NCBI GenBank assembly: GCA_037367355.1
Contig: CM074705.1
Location: 930,001 to 994,000 of the forward strand
Direction: 5' to 3'
Length of the DNA stretch: 64,000 nt
From: Neoscytalidium dimidiatum
Lineage: Eukaryota > Ascomycota > Dothideomycetes > Botryosphaeriales > Botryosphaeriaceae
The translations under genes were made by a program, and so were the position numbers. The notes beneath the pieces are model-generated. The model was not told the DNA's origin, ran no database searches, and was given only the letters and a program-made list of their open reading frames with translations. Positions 49,466-61,330 of the stretch are shown here, one piece after another. Position 1 is the stretch's first letter. Each line of letters opens with the position of its first letter.

Positions 49466-52106
49466 TTACCAGCCTTTGTTCTTGCGCGCGAAGCGCTTGT
49501 TGAGTAGGTTCAACACCTTCGTGACATTGAACTGGACGTACTCGAGATCGAGGTCTTCTTGGTTATCTTTTTGCATCTCCAAAAGATCGTCGAGTTTGAG
49601 GTCGAGTTCCAGCAGTCCTCGGTTGCGCCCTACAGATTCACATTAGTTATATGGTCCAGTCTCGCCTGATCGATGCCCAAACCTACCTTTGTAATGGAGG
49701 GAAATGACGAATGTCCCGGGCAGGGGGCTAGTGAAATTGAAGTAAATGTTTGCTCTTCGGTTTTCTGGAACATTGCTCTTTTGAATGACACCCTCCTTCT
49801 CCAACTGCTGGTGTGTGAACTTGTAAGGCCCAAGGACCTGATGCTTCTGCTGTTTTCGCGATTTGCCCTCCGACTGACTTCGGACATTATGCAAATAAGA
49901 CTTGTACGTCTCGAGTTGGCCGACCAGGTAGGCATTGTGATCACGGATCGTCTTGAAGACCTCCTCCAACTTCCGTGTCTCCTCAAGGACCTTGTCCTTC
50001 AAAGAGCCAAGGTGCACCAATTCCTGTTCGATCTCATCGCGCAAAAGCGCGAAACCATCTTCCTTGTCGATCACGCCAGTTTCTTGCAACTGACTCAACA
50101 ACTCCATGGCCCGAATTCCCTTTTTAACCATGACCGAGTCATTCTTTGTCGTTGCCGCGGCTTCCGCTATCCGATCTAAACGTAGCGGTCTTCTGGTAAT
50201 TGAGGTATTTGAGGGAAGTGAACGCAATATCATGACAAATGTTGATTTGGCCTCCATGAAGTAGACTTCATCTTGCGTGATGTCGAGTGCAGCAGTCAGG
50301 TCATCAATAGGAGTCTCCCACTTGCTGAATAGAGGCAGGTTGATGGCCCTATTTTCCTTCCTGGGAAGTTGGGGCGGCGCAGGTCCAAGTTCTTGCAGCA
50401 AAACGGCCAAGTGTGAATTCTCGTCCTTGGTCTGTGTTATGTTAGCCAAGGCTCCAAAGTCAGACAACCGGTCACACTCACCAACTCAACAGAGTGACGC
50501 TCGAGCAGAGCGTGCGTCGCATACACCTCGTTCAGTGTAATGGATAACTCAAGATCCTTCTTCGACAGCGCCACGTAATTGTCCATTTCCAAACTCTCGT
50601 AGAAATCCTGAACTTCGCAGAGGTCCAGCATGAATTTATTGATACGCTCCTTGTTTGACTGAATGAACGGTTGCAGCTTGACCATGTAAGGCTCCTTGGC
50701 GTATGAGGGCTTGTTGGCCAGGTTCTGCAACATCTTTGCGATATACGTAAGGGTCCGCTTCGGGTTCTCGGCCGGTGTTGCATCGATTAGCATGTAGGAC
50801 CTCGGTGTAACAATGGCCGGATTAATGAAGCGAAGGAAGAAGAATCCTCCGATGAGTGTACAGATCGTGTGGTCCGAAGCATCCGGATACTTTCTTTTCG
50901 AAAGGCTGCGAATCTGTTTGCAAATCCACCGGATTCCATAGGGCGTCTCTTCAAGTCCGTCAATGATCGTGGTGAGAAATGAGTTAGCAATCTCCATGAG
51001 CATGGTCAGCCGTGGCGCAATGATTTGCTGCACCGTCTCGTTCTCCGCTGCCTGCTCAGCCGTTACACCCCGCGGAAGATGCGGGGGCAAACTGCCCTCG
51101 CTCTCTTCGATCTCCTGGATCATCTTCTCATACACCTTGAGAGGATTGATTTCAAGGTCCAGATCTCGCAATTCAATCAAAGAGTTGATACGCTCGGCGA
51201 GGACAACCTTGAGGTAGCTCTGACCGGGACCTCTCCGAGTATAAGTCGTCATCATTCGAGAAACAGGGGTATTCGCTCTCAGGAGGGATGAGTAATCCTG
51301 GGTATGCTCAAACTGATGCGTAAGGACAGACTAATACAGTCATTAGTAGACTGAATCATCCAAATAGCATTGCCAACCAACCTGGAACATGGTGAGCAAA
51401 AGATGCTCCTCTCTACTTTCGTATTGGTTTCCGTAGATCGTAAACATAACCGTCTGCAGCAGCGAATCGATCTCTGCCATAGAGACAAGCCTGCAAAGGT
51501 GTGCGATGTGGCGGGGCTCGGACTGGAGTAAAAACAGCAAGTTTCCATATTTCTGAGTCTTTTCGTCGTTTGGAAAGAAACCTTCTTGCAGCTCCGTCGA
51601 GTCATCGAGATGACTAGCAACTTCATTTTGCTTTTTCTAGTTGTCATTATCCGCGTTCTCACAGCAGCTGTAGGAGCTTGGCCTAACTTACCTCCTCCAG
51701 AGCCATACGATTCTGTATGAGCAGAGCGATACGAGAGTCCAGATATCTCACATCCTTCTCAAGAACGAAATTCTTCTTCGATTGCGAGGATATCCTGGCC
51801 TTTAATTCCCGCAGTGCTTTCTGGGCTGTATAACGCGTCAGCATTTCGATAAGGCCACCCGCAAAAGAAAAAATGGAACGATGTCGATACAATTGACTTA
51901 CCCTTTGCAAGATCGTCTTCAATCTCCAGGTCCTTCTCCTTCGCGGACATGGACAGATAGAGCGCGGTCACTGAGTATCGTTTCGACTGGCGCATGGAGC
52001 GAGTGCCATCGTGGGACGACATGGTGTTCTGACGCGAGACGGGAACGTAGGAAGAGGATGAAGAGGTCGAGGCTCGCGACGGAGCTTGAAGCATCGCTAT
52101 CGACAT
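49466..52106 (-). CDS. Ras GTPase-activating protein (Gap1/IQGAP-related)
   Basis: Six exons on the minus strand: 51902-52106, 51692-51825, 51382-51630, 50482-51330, 49687-50431 and 49466-49629, about 781 residues. A Ser-rich N-terminus leads into a coiled coil ([28 protein letters not shown]). The RasGAP domain spans [36 protein letters not shown] and the signature [16 protein letters not shown] RasGAP C-terminal domain follows ([58 protein letters not shown]), typical of IQGAPs and S. pombe Gap1/Aspergillus GapA. Calponin-homology and IQ motifs are absent, so it is Gap1-like. It should switch off Ras at sites of polar growth. The frame is open to 52166 but the only ATGs are at 52106 and 52094. 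Exon 3 has alternative acceptors (51636 or 51630), adding or omitting two lysines-type codons. The third intron has an unusual GTTGGT donor. Confidence 0.92.
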
Positions 52107-53418
52107 GTCTATTTTATGCGCAACACCTATCGAAGAAGGAGGGTAGTCACCGACTCGCACAGCCACGGAAACTTGCGCGGGGCCGAAGAGGGAGAAAAGG
52201 ATGCTCTTTTCTTGTGAAGGGCGAGGTGTGCTGTGACGATCGATCGGTCTTTTTTTTTGGGAGGGAGTTCCTGTCGCGGGTGCGTCAGGAACTACTCAGT
52301 TCCACGAGATAGCGGGCGCGGCAGGCGGGCAGGGCGGCGCGCGGCGGGACAAAGGAAGCACTCGGGGACGGTGGTACACCCAAGGTACCGGTGCGACGGA
52401 AGCTATGGCAGCTTTGCTTGCTTGATCCCCGTTCCAGGCAGCAGATCGCTTTGTTTTCTCTCACCTTGGCCGACGCAGGTCAGTTCATGTATGGAGGGAG
52501 TGTGGCAGTCTTTGATGTTGGCGCAAGAGCAGCGACGGCAGACGCAGCACAAGCGGCGGGCGTGCGATGTCGCGGCCACAAGAGGGCTCAGCGAGACGTG
52601 GACGACGGTCAATCGCGCGGCGGCTGTCGTTGGATGGGCACTATCCTGATAAGCGCTTCGCAGCAGCGGTGGGCGGTGGTGTGTCGTCGCGCGGGCAGGC
52701 GTTGGGGCTTCTCAGAGGACAATTCGGTAGCGCGCAGGGCGAGAGGGTTCAAGATCGCACAAGAATGCGTCGGCGGGCGGCTGAAACGAGAGTGTTGGAT
52801 TTGGAGGCGTGGGCGTGAGCTGGCTCTGGCCGCCGGAAATCAAGTCGCTGGAGGGCGCGCGCGAGGGAGATTGGCACGCTCCAGGATCCGAGCACGTCTG
52901 GGTGGTGGAGGGTGGTGCACGCGGCGGGCAGCGTGATGCGGGTGGTGCGTCGGGGGAGGAGAGGCGGCTCTGGCGAGGGCGGAGGCAAGGAGGGCGAGGG
53001 AACGACAAGGCGCTGGGGGAGAGCGGCCTGGTGGTGGTGTTGGTGGTGGAGGAGATCGGCCCTGGCGCAGCGGCGACGGTCAAGGGAGGGCAGGCTGTTG
53101 TTTCAGCGCAGCGGCACCACGACGGTTTGAGGGCGCGCTCGGGAGAGAGGGGCTCGCAGAGAGCTTGACGCAGCTCGGGCAACGCGATCGCCAGCCTGGG
53201 AGCACTAGGTTTGCTTGAGCGCTGCCCACGGACACTGCGCTTGGGCAAATTGCGGCATCCGCTTTCGCCTGCGCGCTGCGTGCTTCAGGGGCAGACAAAA
53301 ATGGGCCGCTCGGCCAGCCCTGGTAGCCAGCTCCGCGCTGCATGCCATTCAGGCCTCTCTCGCACCACAAACATTAACGCCGCCCTGCTAAGCCGTGACG
53401 GGCCACGCCCGCAGCAGC

Positions 53419-53455
<37 letters not shown>

Positions 53456-54862
53456 TGAGACTGCGCATCCACGCGCCCGGCCGTCCGCTGCCAGCCAGGG
53501 CAACAGCAGAACCAGCAGCTGGAGCAGCAGCAGCATGCGCGCGCCCGTCAGCAGCGAGTCAGTGGGCATGGAGAAGCGCGCCTGGCTCCGCACAATGGCT
53601 GGCGCGCCCCCCGTAATGCAGGCAATCGAGCCAAAAAAGGCGCCACGCAGGATCGCCCAGTCGTTCGCTCGCGACATCAAACATCAAATCTCGACAAGCC
53701 GTCAACCAGCTCCCCAGGCCCAGCGCGCCCGGCGCCCGCCCAGCGCTACCGCTGCCGACGCCCGCTGACCCGCTGGCCCACTGGCCCGTCTGCAGGAACG
53801 GCTGCCGCTTGCTCGACCGCGCGCGTGTGCCCTAGAGAGCGCACTGTCGCCACTGCATTGATCTGCCTCGCGCTCGCTCGATAGGCGTATATTAAATTAT
53901 TGATATCGACATGGCGCCAAAAGATAAGAGGCGGGCGGTGCCCAGCCCAGCAGGCGGGCCCGGCGCTGCTGAGGTGTGGTTGCCCTCCACCCCTCCATTC
54001 AGGGACCATGCAGGCACGGTTCGAGCACTGCGCATGCCCAATGACGCCGGCACGCTTAGTTTTTCGCGTTGCTTTTTTTTCCGACCACCTTGTCACCACC
54101 GCGACGCTCTTCCGCCCGCTGACCTCCAGCCAGATGGCCTGCATGACTGGCTCCCGCCGCCGCACGCCTGCCGCATCGCATTTGCCTTCTTCTTGCATTG
54201 CAGCATCTTGCTCCAGCCCGCGCTTCAATCTGATCGGCGCTCCTGGCAGGGCCAACCTCACGCGTGCCGAGCCCCCGGCGCAGCATAAGGAACCGCAGAG
54301 CCAGGCCGGAGCGAAGCCACACTTTGGCCGGCCCGGTGAGCGCAGTCTGCCGGTCGTCCGCTGACGGTTCCGGCGCGCCGCTGCTGACACGGCACCAGTC
54401 GCACATGCGAAGTTTCTTACGCAAACACGCACCGGGTGGTTCACTAGCAGTCTACAATACCACAACAAGCCCATGCAACGCCAGCCTGCATCCCCGCAAC
54501 CAAGTGGCGAAACGCTCCATGGGTATCTCCCAAAACAAGCAACCCTGAAACGCCTCTCATCACCTCGCTCTCTCGGCCCATCCCGAAGAGCTCCCGTCCG
54601 TAACAAGCAACAGCAGGGACCATCCAATACCTCGACCCGGCTAATGCGGCGTAGCACCGAGGCTCAACTGGCAGTCCACTCCGTCAGCGCCTGACACTCC
54701 TACCCGCTCGTTTGACGAAATCTATGATGCATATACGAGTATTGCCTCGCTTGCTGCTCGTGCTCTGTCAAAGATCGATTTGCCTCAAACAATGCCCGCA
54801 ATTACTGCCATCAGAGCAAAGTATCTGCACGCCATAGTTAGCTGCTCGCGTGGCCGCCCGGC
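52107..54862. other. 2.7-kb region, RasGAP promoter and DUF6594 3' flank
   Basis: GC-rich, with a GAC triplet repeat at 53426-53454. Many overlapping open frames on both strands; the longest (303 codons, 53746-54657 minus) has no motif and is probably chance. A short gene specific to this lineage cannot be excluded. Confidence 0.5.
53426..53454. repeat. GAC triplet microsatellite
   Basis: About ten consecutive CGA/GAC triplets with imperfect copies on both edges, in the RasGAP upstream region. Confidence 0.85.
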
Positions 54863-57438
54863 CTATTCGCTACGCATCGGCTGTTGTTTGGGTTGGGGAG
54901 GGGGGGGGGGTTGTGCGACGTACGCGATGCCACAGATCCTCCACTCCTTCCCCGACATCAGGCACGAGAGCCTGGTCGACGAAACCATCGCTACCTCGGC
55001 CGCGCCAATGACGGCTAGGATGAATAGTCTCCCGCCCACACTAGGGATCTGGGGAAACGCAATCAGGGGCAGCACTAAAAAGAGCAGCAGCGCCAACACG
55101 GCCGTCTGGAGCACTTGGTCGCCTGAAGAATTGAAATAATGCGGCCGCTCGTGCTGCTGGTGACGTCGGTGAAAGCTCATCAGGTCGGTTTGACGCGTGA
55201 GAAAACGCGTCTCTCTCCCGTCGATTGGTGCGTGCTCGCGGATCCACGACTCATACGCCGAGACATCATCTGCTTTAGCGGGCTCTAGGACGCTCAACAT
55301 CTTGCCGTATGAGGTCATCGTGTTATCTGTGTGCTAAAGTTAGCAGCAGCTAAGCATGTACAATTCGTGAACTTCTAGGGACACCATACTGTACTGGCCC
55401 AACTTCAGATAGATGTTTCCCAGCAGCAGTGTTCGTCGTGTGTGGAGATCAGTCCCGTATCGACTCTCCAGGCGTCGCGAAGCAGGCTGCGTTTTCCCTG
55501 CTTCAGCACTAGCACTTGCCTGTTGTTGAGCAATACATTCGTCTAGCTCACGCAACTCTTCCTCGAGTTCGGCCAATTCATCTTGAATGTGGAGTAAAAT
55601 CCTATGGTTCAGATACTCAAACCGGCGGTACAAAGGCGTAATGGTACGGTCGCCACCTGCTCCACCTTCCTCATGCTCATGCCATGCGCTCTTCTCGGCG
55701 AGCGTGCATGCAAGCTTTTCGTATCCGGTAATCGTCATCTTGGATAGATCTGGCTGGCCAGATTGCAGCTGCCCGCTCCCAGAGCCATGTGGAGATGGCG
55801 GCGGGAATTGCCCGTACGGCCGCGCTGCATGGTAGCCCGGATCATGGACGGGCACGTGAGGTGCGGGCGGAGGAGGTGGATCCGAATGACCCCAATATGG
55901 CCCCGGCTGTGGCTGTGAGTTGTCGTTGTAATAATAATAGGGGAAAACCGTTGGACCACGAGGCGAGTCGCCGTCGTCATTGTGGGCATAATGCGGTTCG
56001 TCCCGCGCATGATGGTGCGTTGAGCTCCGCAAAAGGTGCTGTCGAAGTTGCTCCTCCTGCGCCCTGTACTTCTGCAAAACGTGGTCCTCGACCCCCATTT
56101 CACTCGCCTGCGGGTCTCGGGCGACGAGCTCTTGGTAGAACTTGCGAATGGCTAATTGCCTTTGCTTATCGTCTTCGTCTTCGTCATCTGGGTGCGGGTC
56201 CCATAGCGACGCAGCCGGTTTGCCGTCCATCTGGCCTCCTCTCCCCGTGCCCTCGGGACTGCTATCCCGTACGGAGATTCCAGAGTCCGAGTTCACGCGG
56301 TCACGAGCCACAGCAGAGGGCTTCCGGGAATTAACAGCGGAGTACCAATCCGCTCCTGGAGAAGAGGTCTCGGTGTGAGGATATATCGACGGACCCGGCC
56401 CCGCGGGTTCGCGAGCGGCAGCGGGCGGCTGACTCGATCGACGGCGTCTCCGCTCAGCGCGCTCGCCCGATGTTGCGGAGCCTTGGCTCTCCGAGCGCTT
56501 GGAGGAGCCTCGTCTATGGCGAGCGTCGCTGTGCTGTTTGGACGAGTGTTTGCGCTTCTTGATGCCCTGGGACCTGTCGTACGACTTCTGAGTCACGGTG
56601 GAGTTGCTCCCGCTGGACGAATGCGTCAAGCTCGAGAAGACGGAGAGCAGCGAAGGATTGGAGAGCTGGGCGAGGGCGTCCGCGCGGCGAAGCAAGGAGC
56701 TATGTCTGTGTCGTACGGTCCGGCGTGCTTGAGGGCTGAAGCCAAAGTCCGCGCCCGACCCGGAACGTCGCGCAGCTTGAGGGCTGCCGCTGTCACGGTG
56801 TTGGGCAGCAGCACTGGGTTTGGAGTAGTAGTATCCGTCAGACGGTCGCCCGCCACCGCCGCTAGCTTCCGCCGCTGCCCTCGATGAGCCGGTCAAGAAG
56901 CCGGTGGAGCCGCTGCCGCTGCCGCTGCGTGCGGACGACGTGGATGATTTCTTGCGAAGCACTGGCGGCGATGTGCCCAGATCCGCAAGACCGCGAGACG
57001 AGGAGCGCGGCGTCTGCTGGGCTGAAGACGACGAGCGCGTGCCAGATGTGGTTCTGCGTGCGCCGGCTTTCCTGACTCGCGTCGCTCGTGCCTCTTCAAC
57101 GTCCTCCCACTGCGTCGGCGACTCTAGCTGCCGATCGTCATTCGCAACGCACGGCGATTTCGCAGCGTTGCGCTGATGGGCACGGGCGAGAGGCGCTGGC
57201 TTCTCGTCCGGCGCCTGCTGCTGGTGGCCTCTGGTCGAGGAAAAGCCGGGTCTCGACGACGCAGTGCCAGCAGCAATCTCAGCCTCGAAATTGCTGCGCT
57301 CCACCGCGGCTGCTGATCCAGATCCAACCGCGTCGTCGGCCTGCGCAGCACCGCACCGAAACCGTTAGCAGGATCCACGTGGGTGACGGCTGCTGGAGAG
57401 AGAGAGCACAATCATCGTCTGACGAGCGAGCATACCAT
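54863..57438 (-). CDS. DUF6594 family membrane protein
   Basis: Three coding exons on the minus strand: 57436-57438 (only the ATG), 55390-57340 and 54863-55326, about 805 residues. The ATG in a GCCGCC context is followed directly by a GTATGC donor with a CTAAC branch site; splicing gives MADDAVGSGSAAAVERS. The first 500 residues are a low-complexity Ser/Arg/Pro/Gly region with His- and Tyr-rich patches. The conserved part begins at MTITGYEKLACTLAEK and includes YRRFEYLNHRILLHIQDELAELEEELRELDE, HTRRTLLLGNIYLKLGQY, a linker and two or three membrane helices near the end (VLQTAVLALLLFLVLPLIAF), the pattern of fungal DUF6594 proteins. Function is unknown. An 11-C run (G run at 54900-54910 on plus) lies just before the stop codon and could slip. 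The large disordered head is unusual. Confidence 0.85.
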
Positions 57439-58424
57439 GGCGGCTTGGAGGCGACTGAGGGGCAGCGCGCTGGATGGGACCTGTCGACAAGCAGCCGCGC
57501 GGACTGCGATTGTTTCTCGCAGAGGGCGGCCGCTCAATGGAAGCCGATACTGACGTCTCGGCCGTGGCACACCTGCTGCAGCTAGCCGCAAGAGAAGGAC
57601 GTGCAGCACATCCGAAGCTGCAAAGAGCAGGACAGAAGCGGGCTGGCTCTGGCGATTGCGTGCACATCCTGAGGACTGGCAGCAGCCCCTCCAGAGAGGC
57701 GCGAGCTCGGACTTGGAGCTGGCTGGCTGGCCGGGCTGCAAGGCCGGATGAGTTTGTGTTACAGAACAACAGCCAATGTCAGGGATGGCCTGGGGAGTGA
57801 GGTGTGTTGGCGCGCCGCGAATGGAAGGAACCCGCGGCCGGCATGATTGCAAGCTGACGCCCTGCTGTCCGGCTGCCCTTCAGCCCTGAGCGGCGTCGCA
57901 ATCCAAAACCCCATCTGGCCTGTCACAGCCCCGCCGGACCCCAGATAACCTTTCCGCGCTTATACCGAAGACCAAAAAAAAGCAACATCAGCGAGAGCCC
58001 GAGACGCGCGCTAGCCCTACCGCCGCCGCACGTGATGCCGCATACTCCATCACCTACATTACCCGATCGAGGAAAGTACCTATATGTCACATTTTCGTGC
58101 CGCATCGTGCGCCGCTGCCACCTCGACAGCTGCGCGATGAGCAGCTGTGTTTTGCCTAGTTCACGTCGCGGGGCCGCTACAGTAGGACTCGTCAGGATAG
58201 GGCCGATGTGGGGTGGTTAAAGTTACGTATTGTATTGTGTGCGAGAGGAAAGCCCGCTGCCAAACAATGCCCCCCTCGAACCTCCACCCGAACTCTCCCA
58301 GACCGTCTACCCGCAACGCCTCTCTAATGCCGGTTCCCGCCTGCCTCCGTAACATGGACAGGCTGGCACTCAATTATCATACACGCTAGGTCACCCTTTC
58401 TCCCCGAGGACCCGGCTAGAGATA
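57439..58424. other. DUF6594 promoter side and NADH dehydrogenase 3' flank
   Basis: About 1 kb. No gene is recognised. Confidence 0.5.
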
Positions 58425-60452
58425 CTAAAAGCGAGACACGTCCCGGCCAAACACCCAGTTGATAAACCTCGGGAGGAGTCAGCACAATCTCTACCGTAAT
58501 TGAGAAACAGAAACACTGTAACACTTACCAGTACACGGGGATGAGGACCTTGTTGCGCCAGCTGACCGCCTTTGTGAGGTATGCTCCACGCCAGATCAGC
58601 CACGCGGCACGGCCAGAGATGTTACCGCCGCCGCCGCTCTGCATAATGGCGTTCCAGTTTCCAATGTACGCCATGACGCCCATGTTTTTCCACGTAAATC
58701 CCTTGCTTTCGAAATCGCCGCGGTTGAGCCTCTTTGCGAGCCACACAGCTTTCTGGTTTGCGACTTGAGCCGTAGCTGGATAGCTGGTACCTTCGATGGT
58801 TCCACAGTCGCCAAGGGCATATACATCTTCCATGATTGCCCTTGTATTGCTACCTTCGCCCTGGTTCTGAGGTTCGAGGACAACGCGCAACTGATCATTG
58901 GTGATGACCGCCCCGGTCTTAGGATGTTTCTTTACCAGCCAAGCGTCCTGTAATTTTTGCCCATCCCCCCCCTGCAAGCTGATCTCACGCCGGGGTAGTG
59001 GCTGCACTTTACCAAGTGCTTGGTCAACGAATGGGTTCATCATCAGTCCCGTACTCCAGACAACCATTCCAACCCCAATCTCGCCCTCCTCCTTGACATT
59101 GAGAGTCCAGCAAGCCCTGGGTTCCTTGACACTTGACGAAGAAAACTGATTCGAAGGGACTCCGCGACGCAACTCCTGGACATGATGGGAAGTCTTTATT
59201 TCGATTCCTTCTCGTCTGAAAGTTGACATGGCATACTTGCTCAGATTTTCATCAAACATGGACAGAACCTTCGGCGCGACATCGTAGACTGTTATCTTGT
59301 AAAACTTCATCAAATCGGGGTAAAGTTTGGCCATGTCTTCCCGAATGATGTCGTGGAGCTCAGCTGAAAATTCGATACCAGTGGGTCCACCCCCGATAAT
59401 GGCGAAATTGAGGAGATTCCTCCGCATCTCGTCGGATGTAGTGGGGAGTGAGGCAGTCTCAAAACCTACAGAATTATCAGCATTGTGGTGCCCAGGAGCC
59501 GATTGTTACAACTTACAGGCAAGCATGCGGTTGCGAATCTTCCTCGCGTCGCCGACATCCTTTAAGAACAGTGCATTTTCCTTCACCCCGGGAGTGCCAA
59601 ATGTCTGACTGTAGCAGCCCACGCCGATGATCAGCTTGTCGTATTTCAGGTCAAAAAGCTGACCCTTCTTCGCCTCTTCAGCCTTCTCCATCCTACGCTC
59701 TTCCCTGGACTCGCCCTCGTGACGATCTCCGGCAAGCGCAAGCCCCTGATGCGGATCATCGACGCTCTCTTCAATGCTGACGGTCTTGTTCTTGAAATCC
59801 ACTGAGTCAGCCCACCCCTGGAAGAACTCTACCTTTGTTCGCCGACTACGAATAGGCTCGAGCGCTGTGCGAAATTCGAGGGTGCCGACGGAGGTAGACG
59901 CGAGCAGTGGCGTGAAGACGAAATAAGATCGTGGAGAAACGACGACGGTTTGGTATTTCTTTGGGTCGAGAGACCGGGCGAGTGTGTATCCGGCCCACCC
60001 TGCGAACATTGTCAGCTTAGTACAAACCGCATTTTTCCCCAGCTACAGCAACCCCAAGGGGGACACAAGAAATTCCGACGTCCGAACTTAAGCGGCGTTC
60101 TCCAGTAATTATTGGTACTTTCACAACCGCATCCGCACGAGTAGCTATCAGTCCATATATATTCGCACGACACGCGTGCCGCTCCGGTTACACATCTGAC
60201 GAAATTTCAACATACCTGAGCCGAGGATAACTACACGTTCCCTATCTGATTGTCATCTGGTCAGCAACAACTCTCCAAGGAGAAGACTTGTGACGTACCT
60301 TCTCGACTTTGATCAAGCTGCTGGACGGTGATGCATCTCCTCTGCCACACGCTTAGAGCTATGCGCGGAACCGTCACCGTCTGATGGGAGGCTGCGCTAC
60401 GCAGGCGCGTAGAAATGGTGCCCAGATGTCCACGTTTTAGTGCCATTGACAT
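58425..60452 (-). CDS. Alternative (type II) NADH:ubiquinone oxidoreductase, mitochondrial
   Basis: Five exons on the minus strand: 60299-60452, 60216-60245 (a 30-nt exon), 59517-59999, 58529-59465 and 58425-58467, 548 residues. The N-terminus is rich in Arg, Ser and Ala without acids, a mitochondrial targeting signal (LKRGHLGTISTRLRS). Two Rossmann dinucleotide motifs are present: VVILGSGWAGYTLARSL for FAD and FAIIGGGPTGIEFSAEL for NADH. Also visible are GVGCYSQTFGTPGV, VWSTGLMMNP, DVYALGDCGTIE, and the C-terminal amphipathic end WRNKVLIPVYWFINWVFGRDVSRF used for membrane attachment. Known role: single-subunit, non-proton-pumping, rotenone-insensitive oxidation of NADH, feeding ubiquinone. 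No EF hand is seen, so a calcium-regulated NDE is unlikely. Matrix or intermembrane orientation cannot be settled from sequence. The micro-exon sits inside the FAD motif. Confidence 0.93.
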
Positions 60453-61330
60453 TGCGACGACACGGCACAACCCAAATTCAAGCACAAGCAGACTCTAAAG
60501 AAGTAGGGAGAAAGAGCAATAAAATACGAGAGGCCGGGATTGACGGGTTAGGATACTCTGCTCTTTAGAAGCAGCAATGACAGCAATGCTCGGCTCGAAG
60601 TCAAAATGACGTATTGCCAGTGGCAGCCCGGCAGCTCGGATGCGCGAGTCAGGGGGCACAGCCTTATCTCGGGCCGGAGGTTCTAGATGCTCGCCGGAAC
60701 GCGGAAGGGTTGGATAGCCGGGAACGGCAGCAAATTCGATTGTACGAGCGTGTTTAAATACAACGAGCGGAGTGTTTTGGACCAATGCGCAGCCGAAAAG
60801 TCTTTGCGGTCTCGTGCAGCTGCTCCGCTTCAGGGGCGCGGGCTGACTGTTTCTTATCCCCGCGGCCTCGCGCCTCCCCGGCGAAGTTCGGAGCAAGCAT
60901 TGCACGCAAGAGGGCCCGCATGCCCTCTCCATCAGCACCAGAGTAATCTCACATTGGCCTCGTGAACGGCCAATTCGACTCATCCAACGAATGTGTACCC
61001 CATACCGGTTGCGCCTATGGTACGACGCTGCAAGCTATGCTATTTTGAACATTCGTCACGGTTCGATAATATATTTCACGTTGTGCGCGAAAAGAGCGAA
61101 CGTAGGAAACGCAGACGCTGTGGAAGTTAGGCCTTTTTCCAAAGGCCCAGTGGGAAAGATGCATTTCAGAATTTCCTGTAAGCATTATTTGTCTATCCAT
61201 GAAGATCTCGCTCTCTAAAAAGGACTGAACATCCGGGTATAACCGTCTATACGCAGCTCCTGTCTCAAGGAACCAGAACACCCGAGAACTTCCGAGGACT
61301 AAAGGAATTGGGGGAAAGGGCTGTCAGTGC
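60453..61330. other. NADH dehydrogenase promoter region and arginase 3' flank
   Basis: About 880 bp holding the NADH dehydrogenase promoter and the arginase 3' UTR. No gene is recognised. Confidence 0.5.

Noticed and set aside
52107..52166. Extension of the RasGAP frame to 52166
   Set aside because: The first codon there is GTG; the first ATG in frame is at 52106.
53746..54657. 303-codon minus-strand frame
   Set aside because: No recognisable motif, very Arg/Gly/Cys-rich, competing frames on the plus strand.
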